From positions 310,001 to 374,000 of the forward strand of contig CALSRX010000002.1 of assembly GCA_943788865.1 (NCBI GenBank): DNA of 64,000 nucleotides, read 5' to 3'. The position numbers and the translations under genes were made by a program. This document shows positions 55,974 through 64,000 of the stretch, piece by piece (position 1 is the first letter of the stretch; each line of letters begins with the position of its first letter). Under the pieces are notes generated by a model. The model ran no database searches. It saw only the letters and a program-made list of their open reading frames with translations, and was not told where the DNA came from. The stretch is from an uncultured Polaribacter sp. (GTDB lineage Bacteria; Bacteroidota; Bacteroidia; Flavobacteriales; Flavobacteriaceae).

Positions 55974-58463
55974 ATGAAAAAAGTTTCTTTTTATCTTTTT
56001 ATCTTTTTAATAATAGTTTCTTGTAACTCTGTAAAAAGAGTTGCAGAAAAAGAGCGATTGTTAAATTCAACAACAATTTTGGTTGATGGCAAAAAAAACA
56101 GAAATAGCGATTTATTAGATTATGTATTGCAGAAACCTAATTCTAAAACTTTAAGTATTCCGATTTCATTATATTTTCATAATCTTGGAAATCCAAATGC
56201 TCCCAAAACTCCGAAAGCTTGGGCTACATTGCATCCAAAAAAGTACAACTTTTTTAAAAGCTTATTTTCAGAAAAACAAAGTATAGGAGTTGCTAACTCA
56301 TACATGAACTTTAACAAGTGGTTTTTAAATAATGGGGAAGCACCAGTAATTGTTAACGATTTAAAGACAAAAAGAACAATTACAAACTTAAATTCTTACT
56401 TTATTACACAAGGGTATTTTAAAAACAAAGTAAGTGCAAAAACAGACACTTTAAAAAATAGAAAAGCAAAAATTACCTATATTATTACTAAAGGAAAACC
56501 ATTTTATTTAGACAGTATTTCAATACAAATACCATCTACTGTTTTAAAAACAATTTATAAAACCGATACACTAAACACCTATTTAAAAACTGGCGATCAA
56601 TACAACGATCAAAACTTTAGAAAAGAAGCGGAAAGAATTACAAAACTCTTTAGAAATTCTGGTATATATAATTTTATTGACAGTGCTATTAAATTCGAAG
56701 TAGACGACACAAAAGCCAATAACAAATCAAATGTTATTATATCTATTGCAGAAAAATACCTTACAAATGAAAATGAAAAAAACATACTCAAACCTTTTGA
56801 GGTAAGGAGAGTTGGAAAAATTAATGTATATACAGATTACTCATACAATACCGAAAGCGAACCCTATTTAGATTCTGTTTCTTACAACGGAATTACCTTT
56901 TTTGCACACAAAAAATTAAAATACAACCCTAAATATTTATCGCAATCTATTTTTATAAAACCGAATCAAATTTATAGTGATACTTTAAGAAATTTAACAA
57001 GAACACATTTAAAATCTCTTAAAAATTTTAAATCTATAAATATTAAATATACAGAAGCAAAAGACTCTTTACTAGTTGCTGATATTAGACTAACTCCAAT
57101 TGAAAAATACACCATTGGTACGGACACAGAATTAACACATTCTAATATTAGAAAATTAGGGATTTCAGAAAAATTTTCAATTACAGATAGAAACACTTTT
57201 AAAGGAGCAGAATTATTTAAGTTCTCGTTTATTGGGTCATTCTTTAATACTTCAACTCAATTTGGTAGCTCAACTGGTTTCTTTAACGCCTGGGAAGTTG
57301 GTGTGGATGCTTCATTAGAAATTCCTCGATTTCTTGCCCCATTTGGATTAAATAAATTAGTTCCGAAAGAGATGTCTCCTCGAACCATTTTTTCAATTGG
57401 AACCGGAATTCAAAAAAACATTGGTCTTGATAAACAAAACATTACCGCAATAGTTGATTATCAATGGGATTTTAACAAACGAAAATCAATTAACTTAGAA
57501 TTGTTTAACGTTCAATACATTCGAAATTTAAATACTAGCGAATATTTTAATATTTATGATTCAGAGTTTGAAAAACTAAAACCAATCGCAAATTCATACG
57601 ACCCAAATTTTGTATTGTCAAAGCAAAATGCTGTTAGTTTTATGAATACAGTGAGTGCCGATTCAAACTTTCAAGCAAGTAATCCAACCGATTACAACAA
57701 TAATGGTAATGTAAATAATCGATACAACATTATTACCTCAAACTTTATCATTCCAACAATTGCTTATACCTATACTTACAACAACCAAACAACTTACAAA
57801 GACAATAATTTTTCGTTTTTTAAAGTAAGAGTTGCCAATTCTGGTAATTTTGTTTCATTATTAAGCAATCAAAAAAATAGTGCTGGAGTAAAAACAATTT
57901 CAGACACACCTGTAGCTCAATACTTTAAAACAGATATCGAATACAAGCAATTCTGGGATGTTTCTAGGAATTCTGTTTTAGGATTTCGATCTTTTTTAGG
58001 CCTTATTTTAGCTTACGGAAATTCTGATATTCCTTTTACAAAAAGTTATTTTGCTGGTGGTTCGAATGATATTAGGGCCTGGAAAACTTACGAACTTGGA
58101 CCGGGATCTACAATTCCAGGATTAGAATATAATGTTGGAAATTTTAAATTCTTAACCAGTTTAGAATATCGTTTTGATTTAATAAGCAATTTAAAAGGTG
58201 CTTTGTTTATTGATGCTGGTAATATTTGGGAACTAACAGATTCTAAATTTGTAGATTCTAAAGCAAAACTTAATAGTTTAGAGGCTCTAAAACAAATAGC
58301 CATTGGCTCTGGATTTGGAGCTAGGTATGATTTTAATTTTTTAGTGCTTCGTTTAGATGTTGGATTTAAAACTCATGAACCATATTTAAATGGAAACAAA
58401 TGGTTTAAGAATTTTAATTTTAATAACGCTGTGTATAATATCGGAATCAACTATCCTTTTTAA
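55974..58463 (+). CDS. tamL: TamL, lipoprotein-type BamA/TamA family outer membrane protein
   Basis: An 829-aa Omp85-family protein. It has a lipoprotein signal (FLIIVSCNSVKR; Cys18) at the N-terminus, then POTRA-like domains (about 100-390), and a C-terminal 16-strand barrel of the D15/surface-antigen type (YFAGGSNDIRAWKTYELGPG; LEYRFDLISNLKGALFIDAG). Omp85 proteins of the TAM type with a lipid anchor are the TamL form of Bacteroidota. It should insert barrels in the outer membrane together with TamB, which is not in the window. The ATG at 55974 is chosen over a TTG ten codons upstream. Confidence 0.88.
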   Translation: MKKVSFYLFIFLIIVSCNSVKRVAEKERLLNSTTILVDGKKNRNSDLLDYVLQKPNSKTLSIPISLYFHNLGNPNAPKTPKAWATLHPKKYNFFKSLFSEKQSIGVANSYMNFNKWFLNNGEAPVIVNDLKTKRTITNLNSYFITQGYFKNKVSAKTDTLKNRKAKITYIITKGKPFYLDSISIQIPSTVLKTIYKTDTLNTYLKTGDQYNDQNFRKEAERITKLFRNSGIYNFIDSAIKFEVDDTKANNKSNVIISIAEKYLTNENEKNILKPFEVRRVGKINVYTDYSYNTESEPYLDSVSYNGITFFAHKKLKYNPKYLSQSIFIKPNQIYSDTLRNLTRTHLKSLKNFKSINIKYTEAKDSLLVADIRLTPIEKYTIGTDTELTHSNIRKLGISEKFSITDRNTFKGAELFKFSFIGSFFNTSTQFGSSTGFFNAWEVGVDASLEIPRFLAPFGLNKLVPKEMSPRTIFSIGTGIQKNIGLDKQNITAIVDYQWDFNKRKSINLELFNVQYIRNLNTSEYFNIYDSEFEKLKPIANSYDPNFVLSKQNAVSFMNTVSADSNFQASNPTDYNNNGNVNNRYNIITSNFIIPTIAYTYTYNNQTTYKDNNFSFFKVRVANSGNFVSLLSNQKNSAGVKTISDTPVAQYFKTDIEYKQFWDVSRNSVLGFRSFLGLILAYGNSDIPFTKSYFAGGSNDIRAWKTYELGPGSTIPGLEYNVGNFKFLTSLEYRFDLISNLKGALFIDAGNIWELTDSKFVDSKAKLNSLEALKQIAIGSGFGARYDFNFLVLRLDVGFKTHEPYLNGNKWFKNFNFNNAVYNIGINYPF

Positions 58464-58541
58464 TCTTTTAAAATCGCGCCAATATTCTTTGTCAAATTTA
58501 ATAAATGATAAAAAACACAATTAAATTCTTCAAAAATTGAC

Positions 58542-58549
58542 TATTTTTG
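58542..58549 (+). promoter_or_regulatory. -7 box of fbaA
   Basis: TATTTTTG fits TAnnTTTG, 33 bp before the ATG. I see no good -33 element. Confidence 0.4.
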
Positions 58550-58582
58550 ACCAACTATTTTTAGATTATTAAATAACACAAC

Positions 58583-59653
58583 ATGAGTCATTCAATAAAA
58601 CCAGGAGTTGCAACAGGTAATACTATTCAAGAAATTTTTAAACTAGCAAAAGCTAAAAAATTTGCTTTACCTGCTGTAAATGTAGTAGGTTCTAATACTG
58701 TAAATACCGTTTTAGAAGCAGCAATGGAATTAAATTCGCCTGTAATTATACAATTTTCAAATGGTGGAGCAATATTTAACGCTGGTAAAGGGCTGTCTAA
58801 CGAGAATGAAAAAGCGGCTATTGCTGGTGCAGTTGCAGGGGCAAAACATGTACATTTAATGGCAGAAGTTTATGGTATTCCAGTGATTTTACATACAGAC
58901 CATGCTGCAAAAAAATTATTGCCTTGGATTGACGGATTGTTAGATGCTAGCGAAAAGCACTTTGCAGAAACAGGAAAGCCTTTATTCAGTTCTCACATGA
59001 TAGATTTATCTGAAGAGCCTATTGAAGAGAATATAGAAATATGTAAAAAGTATTTAGCTCGTATGAGCAAGATAGGCATGACTTTAGAAATTGAGTTAGG
59101 AATTACTGGTGGTGAAGAAGATGGTGTTGACAATTCTGATGTAGATGTTTCTAAACTATACACACAACCTGAAGAAGTAGCTTTTGCTTATGAAGAATTA
59201 ATGAAAGTGAGTCCAAGATTTACAATTGCGGCTGCTTTTGGAAATGTTCATGGAGTTTACAAACCAGGAAATGTAAAATTAACGCCAAAAATCTTAAAGA
59301 ACTCTCAAGAATATATTTCAAAGAAATACAATGTACCACACAATACAATTGATTTTGTTTTTCATGGTGGTTCGGGATCAACGGTTGAAGAAATTAGAGA
59401 AGCAATTGGCTACGGAGTTATCAAAATGAATATAGATACCGACTTACAATTTGCTTTTACTGAAGGAGCAAGAGATTATATTCTTTCAAAACAAGATTAC
59501 CTACAAACACAAATTGGTAATCCAGACGGAGATGAGCTTCCGAATAAAAAATATTACGATCCTAGAAAATGGCTTCGTGAAGGAGAAATTACATTTAAAA
59601 ATCGTTTAAAAATAGCCTTTGAAGATTTAAACAATGTAAATACACTTGCTTAA
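58583..59653 (+). CDS. fbaA: class II fructose-bisphosphate aldolase
   Basis: A 356-aa zinc enzyme of glycolysis and gluconeogenesis (fructose-1,6-bisphosphate to two triose phosphates). The family motifs are present: FALPAVNVVGSNTVN, VILHTDHAAKKLLPW with the metal-binding His and catalytic Asp, ELGITGGEEDGVDNS, and FVFHGGSGSTVEEI. The length fits the class IIA E. coli FbaA type (359 aa). It is followed after about 60 bp by accD on the same strand. Confidence 0.97.
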   Translation: MSHSIKPGVATGNTIQEIFKLAKAKKFALPAVNVVGSNTVNTVLEAAMELNSPVIIQFSNGGAIFNAGKGLSNENEKAAIAGAVAGAKHVHLMAEVYGIPVILHTDHAAKKLLPWIDGLLDASEKHFAETGKPLFSSHMIDLSEEPIEENIEICKKYLARMSKIGMTLEIELGITGGEEDGVDNSDVDVSKLYTQPEEVAFAYEELMKVSPRFTIAAAFGNVHGVYKPGNVKLTPKILKNSQEYISKKYNVPHNTIDFVFHGGSGSTVEEIREAIGYGVIKMNIDTDLQFAFTEGARDYILSKQDYLQTQIGNPDGDELPNKKYYDPRKWLREGEITFKNRLKIAFEDLNNVNTLA

Positions 59654-59714
59654 TCTCAATTAGATATATTATTTTAGCCGATATTACACAATAAGAATTT
59701 AAAACAACTATACT

Positions 59715-60572
59715 ATGGCTTGGTTTAAAAGACAAGGTAAAGGAATACATACTGCTACAGAAGATAAAAAAGATATTCCACATGGATTGTGGTACAAAAC
59801 TCCAAGTGGTAAAATTATTGATACCGAAGAGTTAAAAAGAAATTTATATGTGAGTCCTGAAGACGGATATCATGTAAGAATTGGTAGTAAAGAATATTTT
59901 GAGTTATTTTTTGACGAAAATAAATTTAAAGAATTAGATGCAAAACTTACCTCTGTAGATTCTTTAAAATTCGAAGACACCAAAAAATATCCAGACAGAA
60001 TAAAAGCTGCGCAAGAAAAAACAAATTTAAAAGATGCTGTTAGAACGGCTGTTGGAAAATCTTTAGGAAAAGATTTAGTTATTGCCGCAATGGATTTTAC
60101 TTTTATTGGTGGATCAATGGGATCTGTCGTTGGAGAAAAAATTGCAAGAGCAATAAATTATTCGATAGAAAATAAAATTCCGTTTTTAATGATTTCAAAA
60201 TCTGGTGGAGCTCGTATGCAAGAAGCTTCATTGTCTTTAATGCAATTGGTAAAAACATCAGCAAAATTAGCGCAATTAGCGGAAGTTAAAATTCCATATA
60301 TTTCGCTATGTACAGATCCAACTACTGGTGGAACTACGGCTTCTTATGCAATGTTAGGTGATATAAATGTAGCCGAGCCAAATGCTTTAATTGGGTTTGC
60401 TGGACCAAGAGTTGTAAAAGACACTACTGGTAAAGATTTACCCGAAGGGTTTCAACGTTCAGAGTTTTTATTAGAACACGGTTTTTTAGATGCAATCTAC
60501 GAACGTAAAAATCTAAAAAAACAAATCAATTTATATATTGATTTGATTCAGAACAATCCGATTAGAAGCTAA
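59715..60572 (+). CDS. accD: acetyl-CoA carboxylase carboxyltransferase subunit beta (no zinc ribbon cysteines)
   Basis: AccD with AccA transfers carboxyl from biotin to acetyl-CoA, the first step of fatty acid synthesis. The 285-aa protein has the crotonase-like core ([55 protein letters not shown]). The N-terminal zinc ribbon of E. coli AccD has four Cys. Here the same region reads [20 protein letters not shown], then [11 protein letters not shown], without a single Cys, so zinc binding is lost. The fold spacing is otherwise kept. This appears to be a lineage form, not damage. Confidence 0.95.
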   Translation: MAWFKRQGKGIHTATEDKKDIPHGLWYKTPSGKIIDTEELKRNLYVSPEDGYHVRIGSKEYFELFFDENKFKELDAKLTSVDSLKFEDTKKYPDRIKAAQEKTNLKDAVRTAVGKSLGKDLVIAAMDFTFIGGSMGSVVGEKIARAINYSIENKIPFLMISKSGGARMQEASLSLMQLVKTSAKLAQLAEVKIPYISLCTDPTTGGTTASYAMLGDINVAEPNALIGFAGPRVVKDTTGKDLPEGFQRSEFLLEHGFLDAIYERKNLKKQINLYIDLIQNNPIRS

Positions 60573-60621
60573 AAAAAAACAATAAACCATTGTTTTTAAG
60601 ATTATTAAATTCAGCTGGTAT

Positions 60622-60654
60622 TTTGCTGGAAAAATAAAAATAGTTGTATATTTG
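60622..60654 (+). promoter_or_regulatory. rpsO promoter
   Basis: TTTG at 60622-60625, a 21-bp spacer and TATATTTG at 60647-60654 match the Bacteroidetes promoter, 55 bp before the ATG. Confidence 0.65.
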
Positions 60655-60709
60655 CAGCTTCAATGAAAAAATCATTGAATACATAAAAATCATTTAAAAC
60701 AATATTGGC

Positions 60710-60979
60710 ATGTATTTAACAAAAGAAGTAAAAGAGGAAATCTTTTCAAAACACGGTAAGTCAGCAACTGACACTGGAACATCAGAAGGGCAAATTGCTT
60801 TGTTCACATTTAGAATCAACCATTTAACTCAACACTTAAAAAACAATCGTAAAGATTATAATACAGAGCGTTCTTTAGTAAAATTGGTAGGTAAGCGTAG
60901 AAGCTTATTAGATTATTTAAAGAAAACTGATATTACTAGATATCGTGCAATTATCGCAGAATTAGGAATTAGAAAATAA
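60710..60979 (+). CDS. rpsO: 30S ribosomal protein S15
   Basis: An 89-aa protein that binds the central domain of 16S rRNA. The motifs DTGTSEGQIALFTFRINHLT and SLVKLVGKRRSLLDYLKKTD are typical of S15. It is followed by a terminator and then pnp, the usual rpsO-pnp order. The terminator and 247-bp gap suggest at least partly separate transcription. Confidence 0.97.
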   Translation: MYLTKEVKEEIFSKHGKSATDTGTSEGQIALFTFRINHLTQHLKNNRKDYNTERSLVKLVGKRRSLLDYLKKTDITRYRAIIAELGIRK

Positions 60980-60990
60980 AACCTAACATA

Positions 60991-61021
60991 AAAAGAGGCT
61001 CTATAAACGTGCCTCTTTTTT
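60991..61021 (+). terminator. terminator after rpsO
   Basis: AAAAGAGGC and GCCTCTTTT pair around a loop of about 11 bases and are followed by a T run, 12 bp after the rpsO stop. Confidence 0.85.
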
Positions 61022-61026
61022 ATTAT

Positions 61027-61092
61027 GACAAATTTCTTGTAGCTCTTGCTACAAAAAAATAATTTGTCTTTCCAGCGAAAGTAGGAATCTAA
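61027..61092. repeat. nested hairpin and GTAGGAATCT repeat before pnp
   Basis: GACAAATT and AATTTGTC are outer arms, and TTGTAGC/GCTACAA form an inner hairpin with loop TCTT. Directly after follows TTTCCAGCGAAAGTAGGAAT, a dispersed flavobacterial string related to that at 130-152. The remaining part up to the pnp start holds no ORF. Confidence 0.55.
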
Positions 61093-61226
61093 GCATATTC
61101 AATTCTACTTAACAACTAGAATTTATATATAAAAATTCAAAATTAGTAACAGCAATTTTGATTTTCCATTGGAAGTAAAACAACAACACAACAACAAACA
61201 AAGTATCAATTTAGAATTAAAATTTT

Positions 61227-63473
61227 ATGATTCCAAAAGTATTTAGAGAGGTTATAGACCTTGGAGATGGAAGAACCATCTCATTAGAAACCGGTAAATT
61301 AGCAAAACAAGCACACGGTTCTGTTGTTGTTCAAATGGGCAAAGCAATGTTATTATGTACTGTAGTATCAAACTACAAACAATCTGATGTTGACTTTTTA
61401 CCACTTACAGTAGATTATAGAGAAAAATTTGCTGCTGCAGGACGTTATCCTGGAGGATTCTTTAAAAGAGAAGCAAGACCAAGTGATGGAGAAGTATTAA
61501 CCATGCGTCTTGTAGACCGTGTTTTACGTCCGTTATTTCCAAAAGATTATCACGCAGAAACTCAGGTAATGATTCAATTAATGTCTCATGATGAAGATGT
61601 TATGCCTGATGCATTAGCAGGATTAGCTGCGTCTGCCGCTATTCAATTAAGTGATTTTCCTTTCGAATGTCCAATTTCTGAAGCAAGAGTTGCTAGAGTA
61701 AATGGAGAATTCGTAATCAACCCAAGTAGAGCGCAATTAGCAGATTCTGACATCGATATGATGATTGGAGCTTCTGCTGATTCGGTAATGATGGTAGAGG
61801 GGGAAATGGATGAAATTTCTGAAGAAGAAATGGCTGATGCAATTAAATTTGCACACGAAGCAATTAAAGTACAATGTGCTGCTCAAGTAGCTTTAGCAAA
61901 AGCTTTCGGAAAGAAAGAAGTTCGTGAATACGAAACTGCTGAAGAAAATGAAGACTTAGCAAATAAAATACACGATTTAGCTTACGATAAATGTTATGCA
62001 ATTGCAAAACAAGGTACTTCTAAAGCAGAACGTGGAGCTGCATTTGCAGAAGTAAAAGAAGAAGTAAAAGCTGCATTTACAGACGAAGAAAAAGAAGAGT
62101 TTGGAGATTTAATTTCTAAATATTACAGTAAAGCTGAAAAAGAAGCAGTTCGTGAATTGACATTGAGCGAAGGAATTCGTTTAGATGGTCGTAAGACAGA
62201 TGAAATTAGACCTATTTGGTGTGAAGTAGATTACTTACCGTCAACACATGGTTCATCAATATTTACTCGTGGAGAAACACAAGCGTTAGCTACTGTTACT
62301 TTAGGAACTTCAAGAGAAGCAAACAAAATAGATATGCCATCTTACGAAGGTGAAGAGACTTTCTATTTACATTATAACTTCCCTCCTTTTTGTACAGGTG
62401 AAGCAAGACCTTTAAGAGGTACTTCTCGTAGAGAAGTTGGTCACGGTAATTTAGCACAACGTGGTTTAAAAGGAATGATCCCAGACGATTGTCCTTATAC
62501 AGTAAGAGTTGTATCTGAAGTTTTAGAATCTAATGGTTCTTCTTCTATGGCAACAGTTTGTGCAGGTACTATGGCATTGATGGATGCAGGAGTTCAAATT
62601 ACAAGACCAGTTTCTGGTATTGCAATGGGATTAATTTCTGATGGTGATCGTTATGCAGTATTGTCTGATATTTTAGGTGATGAAGACCACTTAGGTGATA
62701 TGGACTTTAAAGTAACAGGAACTGCAGAAGGAATTACTGCTTGTCAGATGGATATTAAAATCAAAGGATTAAGTTACGAGATTTTAGTAAATGCATTGAA
62801 ACAAGCACGTGAAGGTCGTTTACATATCTTAGGTAAATTAACAGACACCATTGCTCAACCTAGCGCAGACGTTAAAGCACATGCTCCTAAAATGGTTACT
62901 AGAAGAATTCCTAATGATTTAATTGGTGCATTCATTGGACCGGGTGGTAAACATATCCAAGAGTTACAAAAAGAAACTGAGACCACAATTGTAATTACAG
63001 AAGATGCAGTTACTGAAGAAGGTATCATCGAAATTTTAGGAACTAAACCAGAAGGAATTGAAGCAGTGATTGCTAAAATTGAATCTATGATGTTTAAACC
63101 AGAAGTAGGTAGCGTTTACGAAGTAAAAGTAATAAAAATGTTAGATTTTGGTGCAGTTGTAGAATACACAGAGGCTCCTGGAAACGAAGTTTTATTACAC
63201 GTGAGCGAATTAGCTTGGGAACGTACAGAAAATGTTACTGATGTTGTAAACATGGGTGATGTATTTGATGTAAAATATTTTGGTATTGACCCTAGAACTC
63301 GTAAAGAGAAAGTATCTCGTAAAGCTATTTTACCAAAACCAGAAGGTTATGTTGCAAGACCACCAAGAGAAAACAACGATCGTGGTGGACGTGATAACCG
63401 AGGGAGAGATAATCGTGGACGTGATAATAGACGTGACGATAGAAGACCAAGACAAGATACTAAAGAATCTTAA
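61227..63473 (+). CDS. pnp: polyribonucleotide nucleotidyltransferase (PNPase)
   Basis: PNPase degrades RNA from the 3' end with phosphate. The 748-aa protein has two RNase PH domains (about 1-230 and 310-545; [40 protein letters not shown]), a KH domain (about 555-615; [20 protein letters not shown]) and an S1 domain (about 620-690; [20 protein letters not shown]). It ends in a long tail of R/G/D/N repeats ([19 protein letters not shown]), an RNA-binding-like RG tail common in Bacteroidota. It follows rpsO. Confidence 0.97.
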   Translation: MIPKVFREVIDLGDGRTISLETGKLAKQAHGSVVVQMGKAMLLCTVVSNYKQSDVDFLPLTVDYREKFAAAGRYPGGFFKREARPSDGEVLTMRLVDRVLRPLFPKDYHAETQVMIQLMSHDEDVMPDALAGLAASAAIQLSDFPFECPISEARVARVNGEFVINPSRAQLADSDIDMMIGASADSVMMVEGEMDEISEEEMADAIKFAHEAIKVQCAAQVALAKAFGKKEVREYETAEENEDLANKIHDLAYDKCYAIAKQGTSKAERGAAFAEVKEEVKAAFTDEEKEEFGDLISKYYSKAEKEAVRELTLSEGIRLDGRKTDEIRPIWCEVDYLPSTHGSSIFTRGETQALATVTLGTSREANKIDMPSYEGEETFYLHYNFPPFCTGEARPLRGTSRREVGHGNLAQRGLKGMIPDDCPYTVRVVSEVLESNGSSSMATVCAGTMALMDAGVQITRPVSGIAMGLISDGDRYAVLSDILGDEDHLGDMDFKVTGTAEGITACQMDIKIKGLSYEILVNALKQAREGRLHILGKLTDTIAQPSADVKAHAPKMVTRRIPNDLIGAFIGPGGKHIQELQKETETTIVITEDAVTEEGIIEILGTKPEGIEAVIAKIESMMFKPEVGSVYEVKVIKMLDFGAVVEYTEAPGNEVLLHVSELAWERTENVTDVVNMGDVFDVKYFGIDPRTRKEKVSRKAILPKPEGYVARPPRENNDRGGRDNRGRDNRGRDNRRDDRRPRQDTKES

Positions 63474-63493
63474 AAAGAGTCTATATATAAAAG

Positions 63494-63526
63494 TAAAACG
63501 CCTGATGTATTTCAGGCGTTTTTTTA
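63494..63526 (+). terminator. terminator after pnp
   Basis: AAAACGCCTGA and TTCAGGCGTTTT pair around TGTAT, followed by a T run, about 22 bp after the pnp stop. Confidence 0.9.
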
Positions 63527-63601
63527 TTATAAAAATGTTCATTCTTTTTATCAACTTATTCTGTATATTCATATAAGATTTATTTTCTTTGTGTTTCATT
63601 T

Positions 63602-64000
63602 ATGAAAATTCAACGAATTACATATTTATCATTAGGAAGTAACCAAGGAGATAAATTAAAAAACCTTCAAAAAGCAATTTATTTAATTGCCAATAAAGTA
63701 GGTCCAATTTTAAAAATTTCTTCTATTTATAATACTCCAGCTATTGGTTTTAAAGGAGAAGATTTTTTCAATATTTGTTTAAAAATCTCCACATATTTAC
63801 CTCCTGAAGCTTTGATAAAAAACATTCTAGAAATTGAAAATGATTTAGGAAGGGTTAGAGTAAATTCTGATGAATATTCTGACAGAACTATAGATATTGA
63901 CATTCTATTATTTGATGATGAAATTATTTTTTCACCAGAACTAATTGTACCTCACCCAAGAATGTTAGATCGTAAATTTGTATTAGTTCCTTTAATCGAG
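63602..64000 (+). CDS. folK: 2-amino-4-hydroxy-6-hydroxymethyldihydropteridine pyrophosphokinase, N-terminal part
   Basis: FolK passes pyrophosphate to the pterin before dihydropteroate synthesis in the folate pathway. The window holds 133 codons from the ATG at 63602, open at the end. The HPPK motifs are clear: YLSLGSNQGDKLKNLQKAI, YNTPAIGF, FFNICLKIST, then DRTIDIDILLFDDEII and VPHPRMLDRKFVLVPL. Most of the HPPK domain is inside. In flavobacteria this gene is often fused to a deoxynucleoside kinase domain, which cannot be checked here. Confidence 0.95.
   Translation, partial: MKIQRITYLSLGSNQGDKLKNLQKAIYLIANKVGPILKISSIYNTPAIGFKGEDFFNICLKISTYLPPEALIKNILEIENDLGRVRVNSDEYSDRTIDIDILLFDDEIIFSPELIVPHPRMLDRKFVLVPLIE

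Overview
The window is a low-GC, gene-dense stretch of chromosome from a member of the Bacteroidota, almost certainly a (probably marine, Polaribacter/Tenacibaculum-like) Flavobacteriaceae. The reasons are a complete gldKLMN gliding/type IX secretion core, a PorT/SprT-like protein next to ubiE, an exosortase F pair, a lipoprotein TamA variant (TamL), and promoters of the Bacteroidetes form TTG-N19-21-TAnnTTTG without Shine-Dalgarno sequences. The genus is inference. I see no insertion sequence, phage, CRISPR array or rRNA. The one RNA gene is tRNA-Glu.

Layout. 0-3.6 kb: end of adk, obgE, two secreted TonB-C-like proteins, a DUF456 membrane protein, and intergenic palindromic repeats. 3.6-15.2 kb: lysS, a DUF5916 outer-membrane protein, a large zincin metalloprotease, a six-hairpin glycosidase, an MscS channel and a Spy-like protein. 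15.3-19.5 kb (minus): an ABC-F ATPase, a PLP desulfhydrase/deaminase, a glucosaminidase-LysM lipoprotein and a gamma-carbonic anhydrase, packed like an operon. 19.6-29.3 kb: DUF983, a DAO oxidoreductase, then topA, an arginase-fold protein and gldK-gldL-gldM-gldN. 29.5-36.1 kb: miaB, a sigma-54-type AAA+ regulator, lptE, a TPR-like protein, secG, groES and groEL. 36.2-40.9 kb: a large MG2/plug-like protein, a metal-binding lipoprotein, XrtF with its partner, an fRMsr-type GAF protein and two tiny ORFs. 41-48.2 kb: purH and mreBCD-mrdA-rodA. 48.2-58.5 kb: rpsT, tRNA-Glu, proS, a low-complexity lipoprotein, a FadL-like porin, nfu, ubiE, porT, trmH and tamL. 58.6-64 kb: fbaA, accD, rpsO, pnp and the start of folK.

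How it fits together. Much of the window is envelope biology: T9SS core motor and ring (GldKLMN, PorT), LPS and outer-membrane assembly (LptE, TamL, SecG), cell shape (MreBCD, PBP2, RodA), peptidoglycan hydrolysis, and several secreted proteins. Translation and central-metabolism genes lie between them.

The most striking raw signal is two islands, about 30.54-35.93 kb and 44.65-47.83 kb. There, single-base insertions and deletions break almost every gene (miaB 3' end, regulator, lptE, TPR, secG, groES, groEL; mreD, mrdA, rodA), while flanking genes are intact. Correcting one base at each site restores normal protein sequence, so I read this as low-quality sequence and not gene decay. Other points worth a look are an arginase-fold protein missing half its metal ligands beside gldK, an AccD without its zinc-ribbon cysteines, a nested intergenic repeat, a CGAAC-N4-GTTCG palindrome at the nfu promoter, an 18-bp inverted repeat beside two tiny ORFs with C-run leaders, and near-identical terminator hairpins used at separate loci. 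I did not find a clearly new multigene defence or biosynthetic system.
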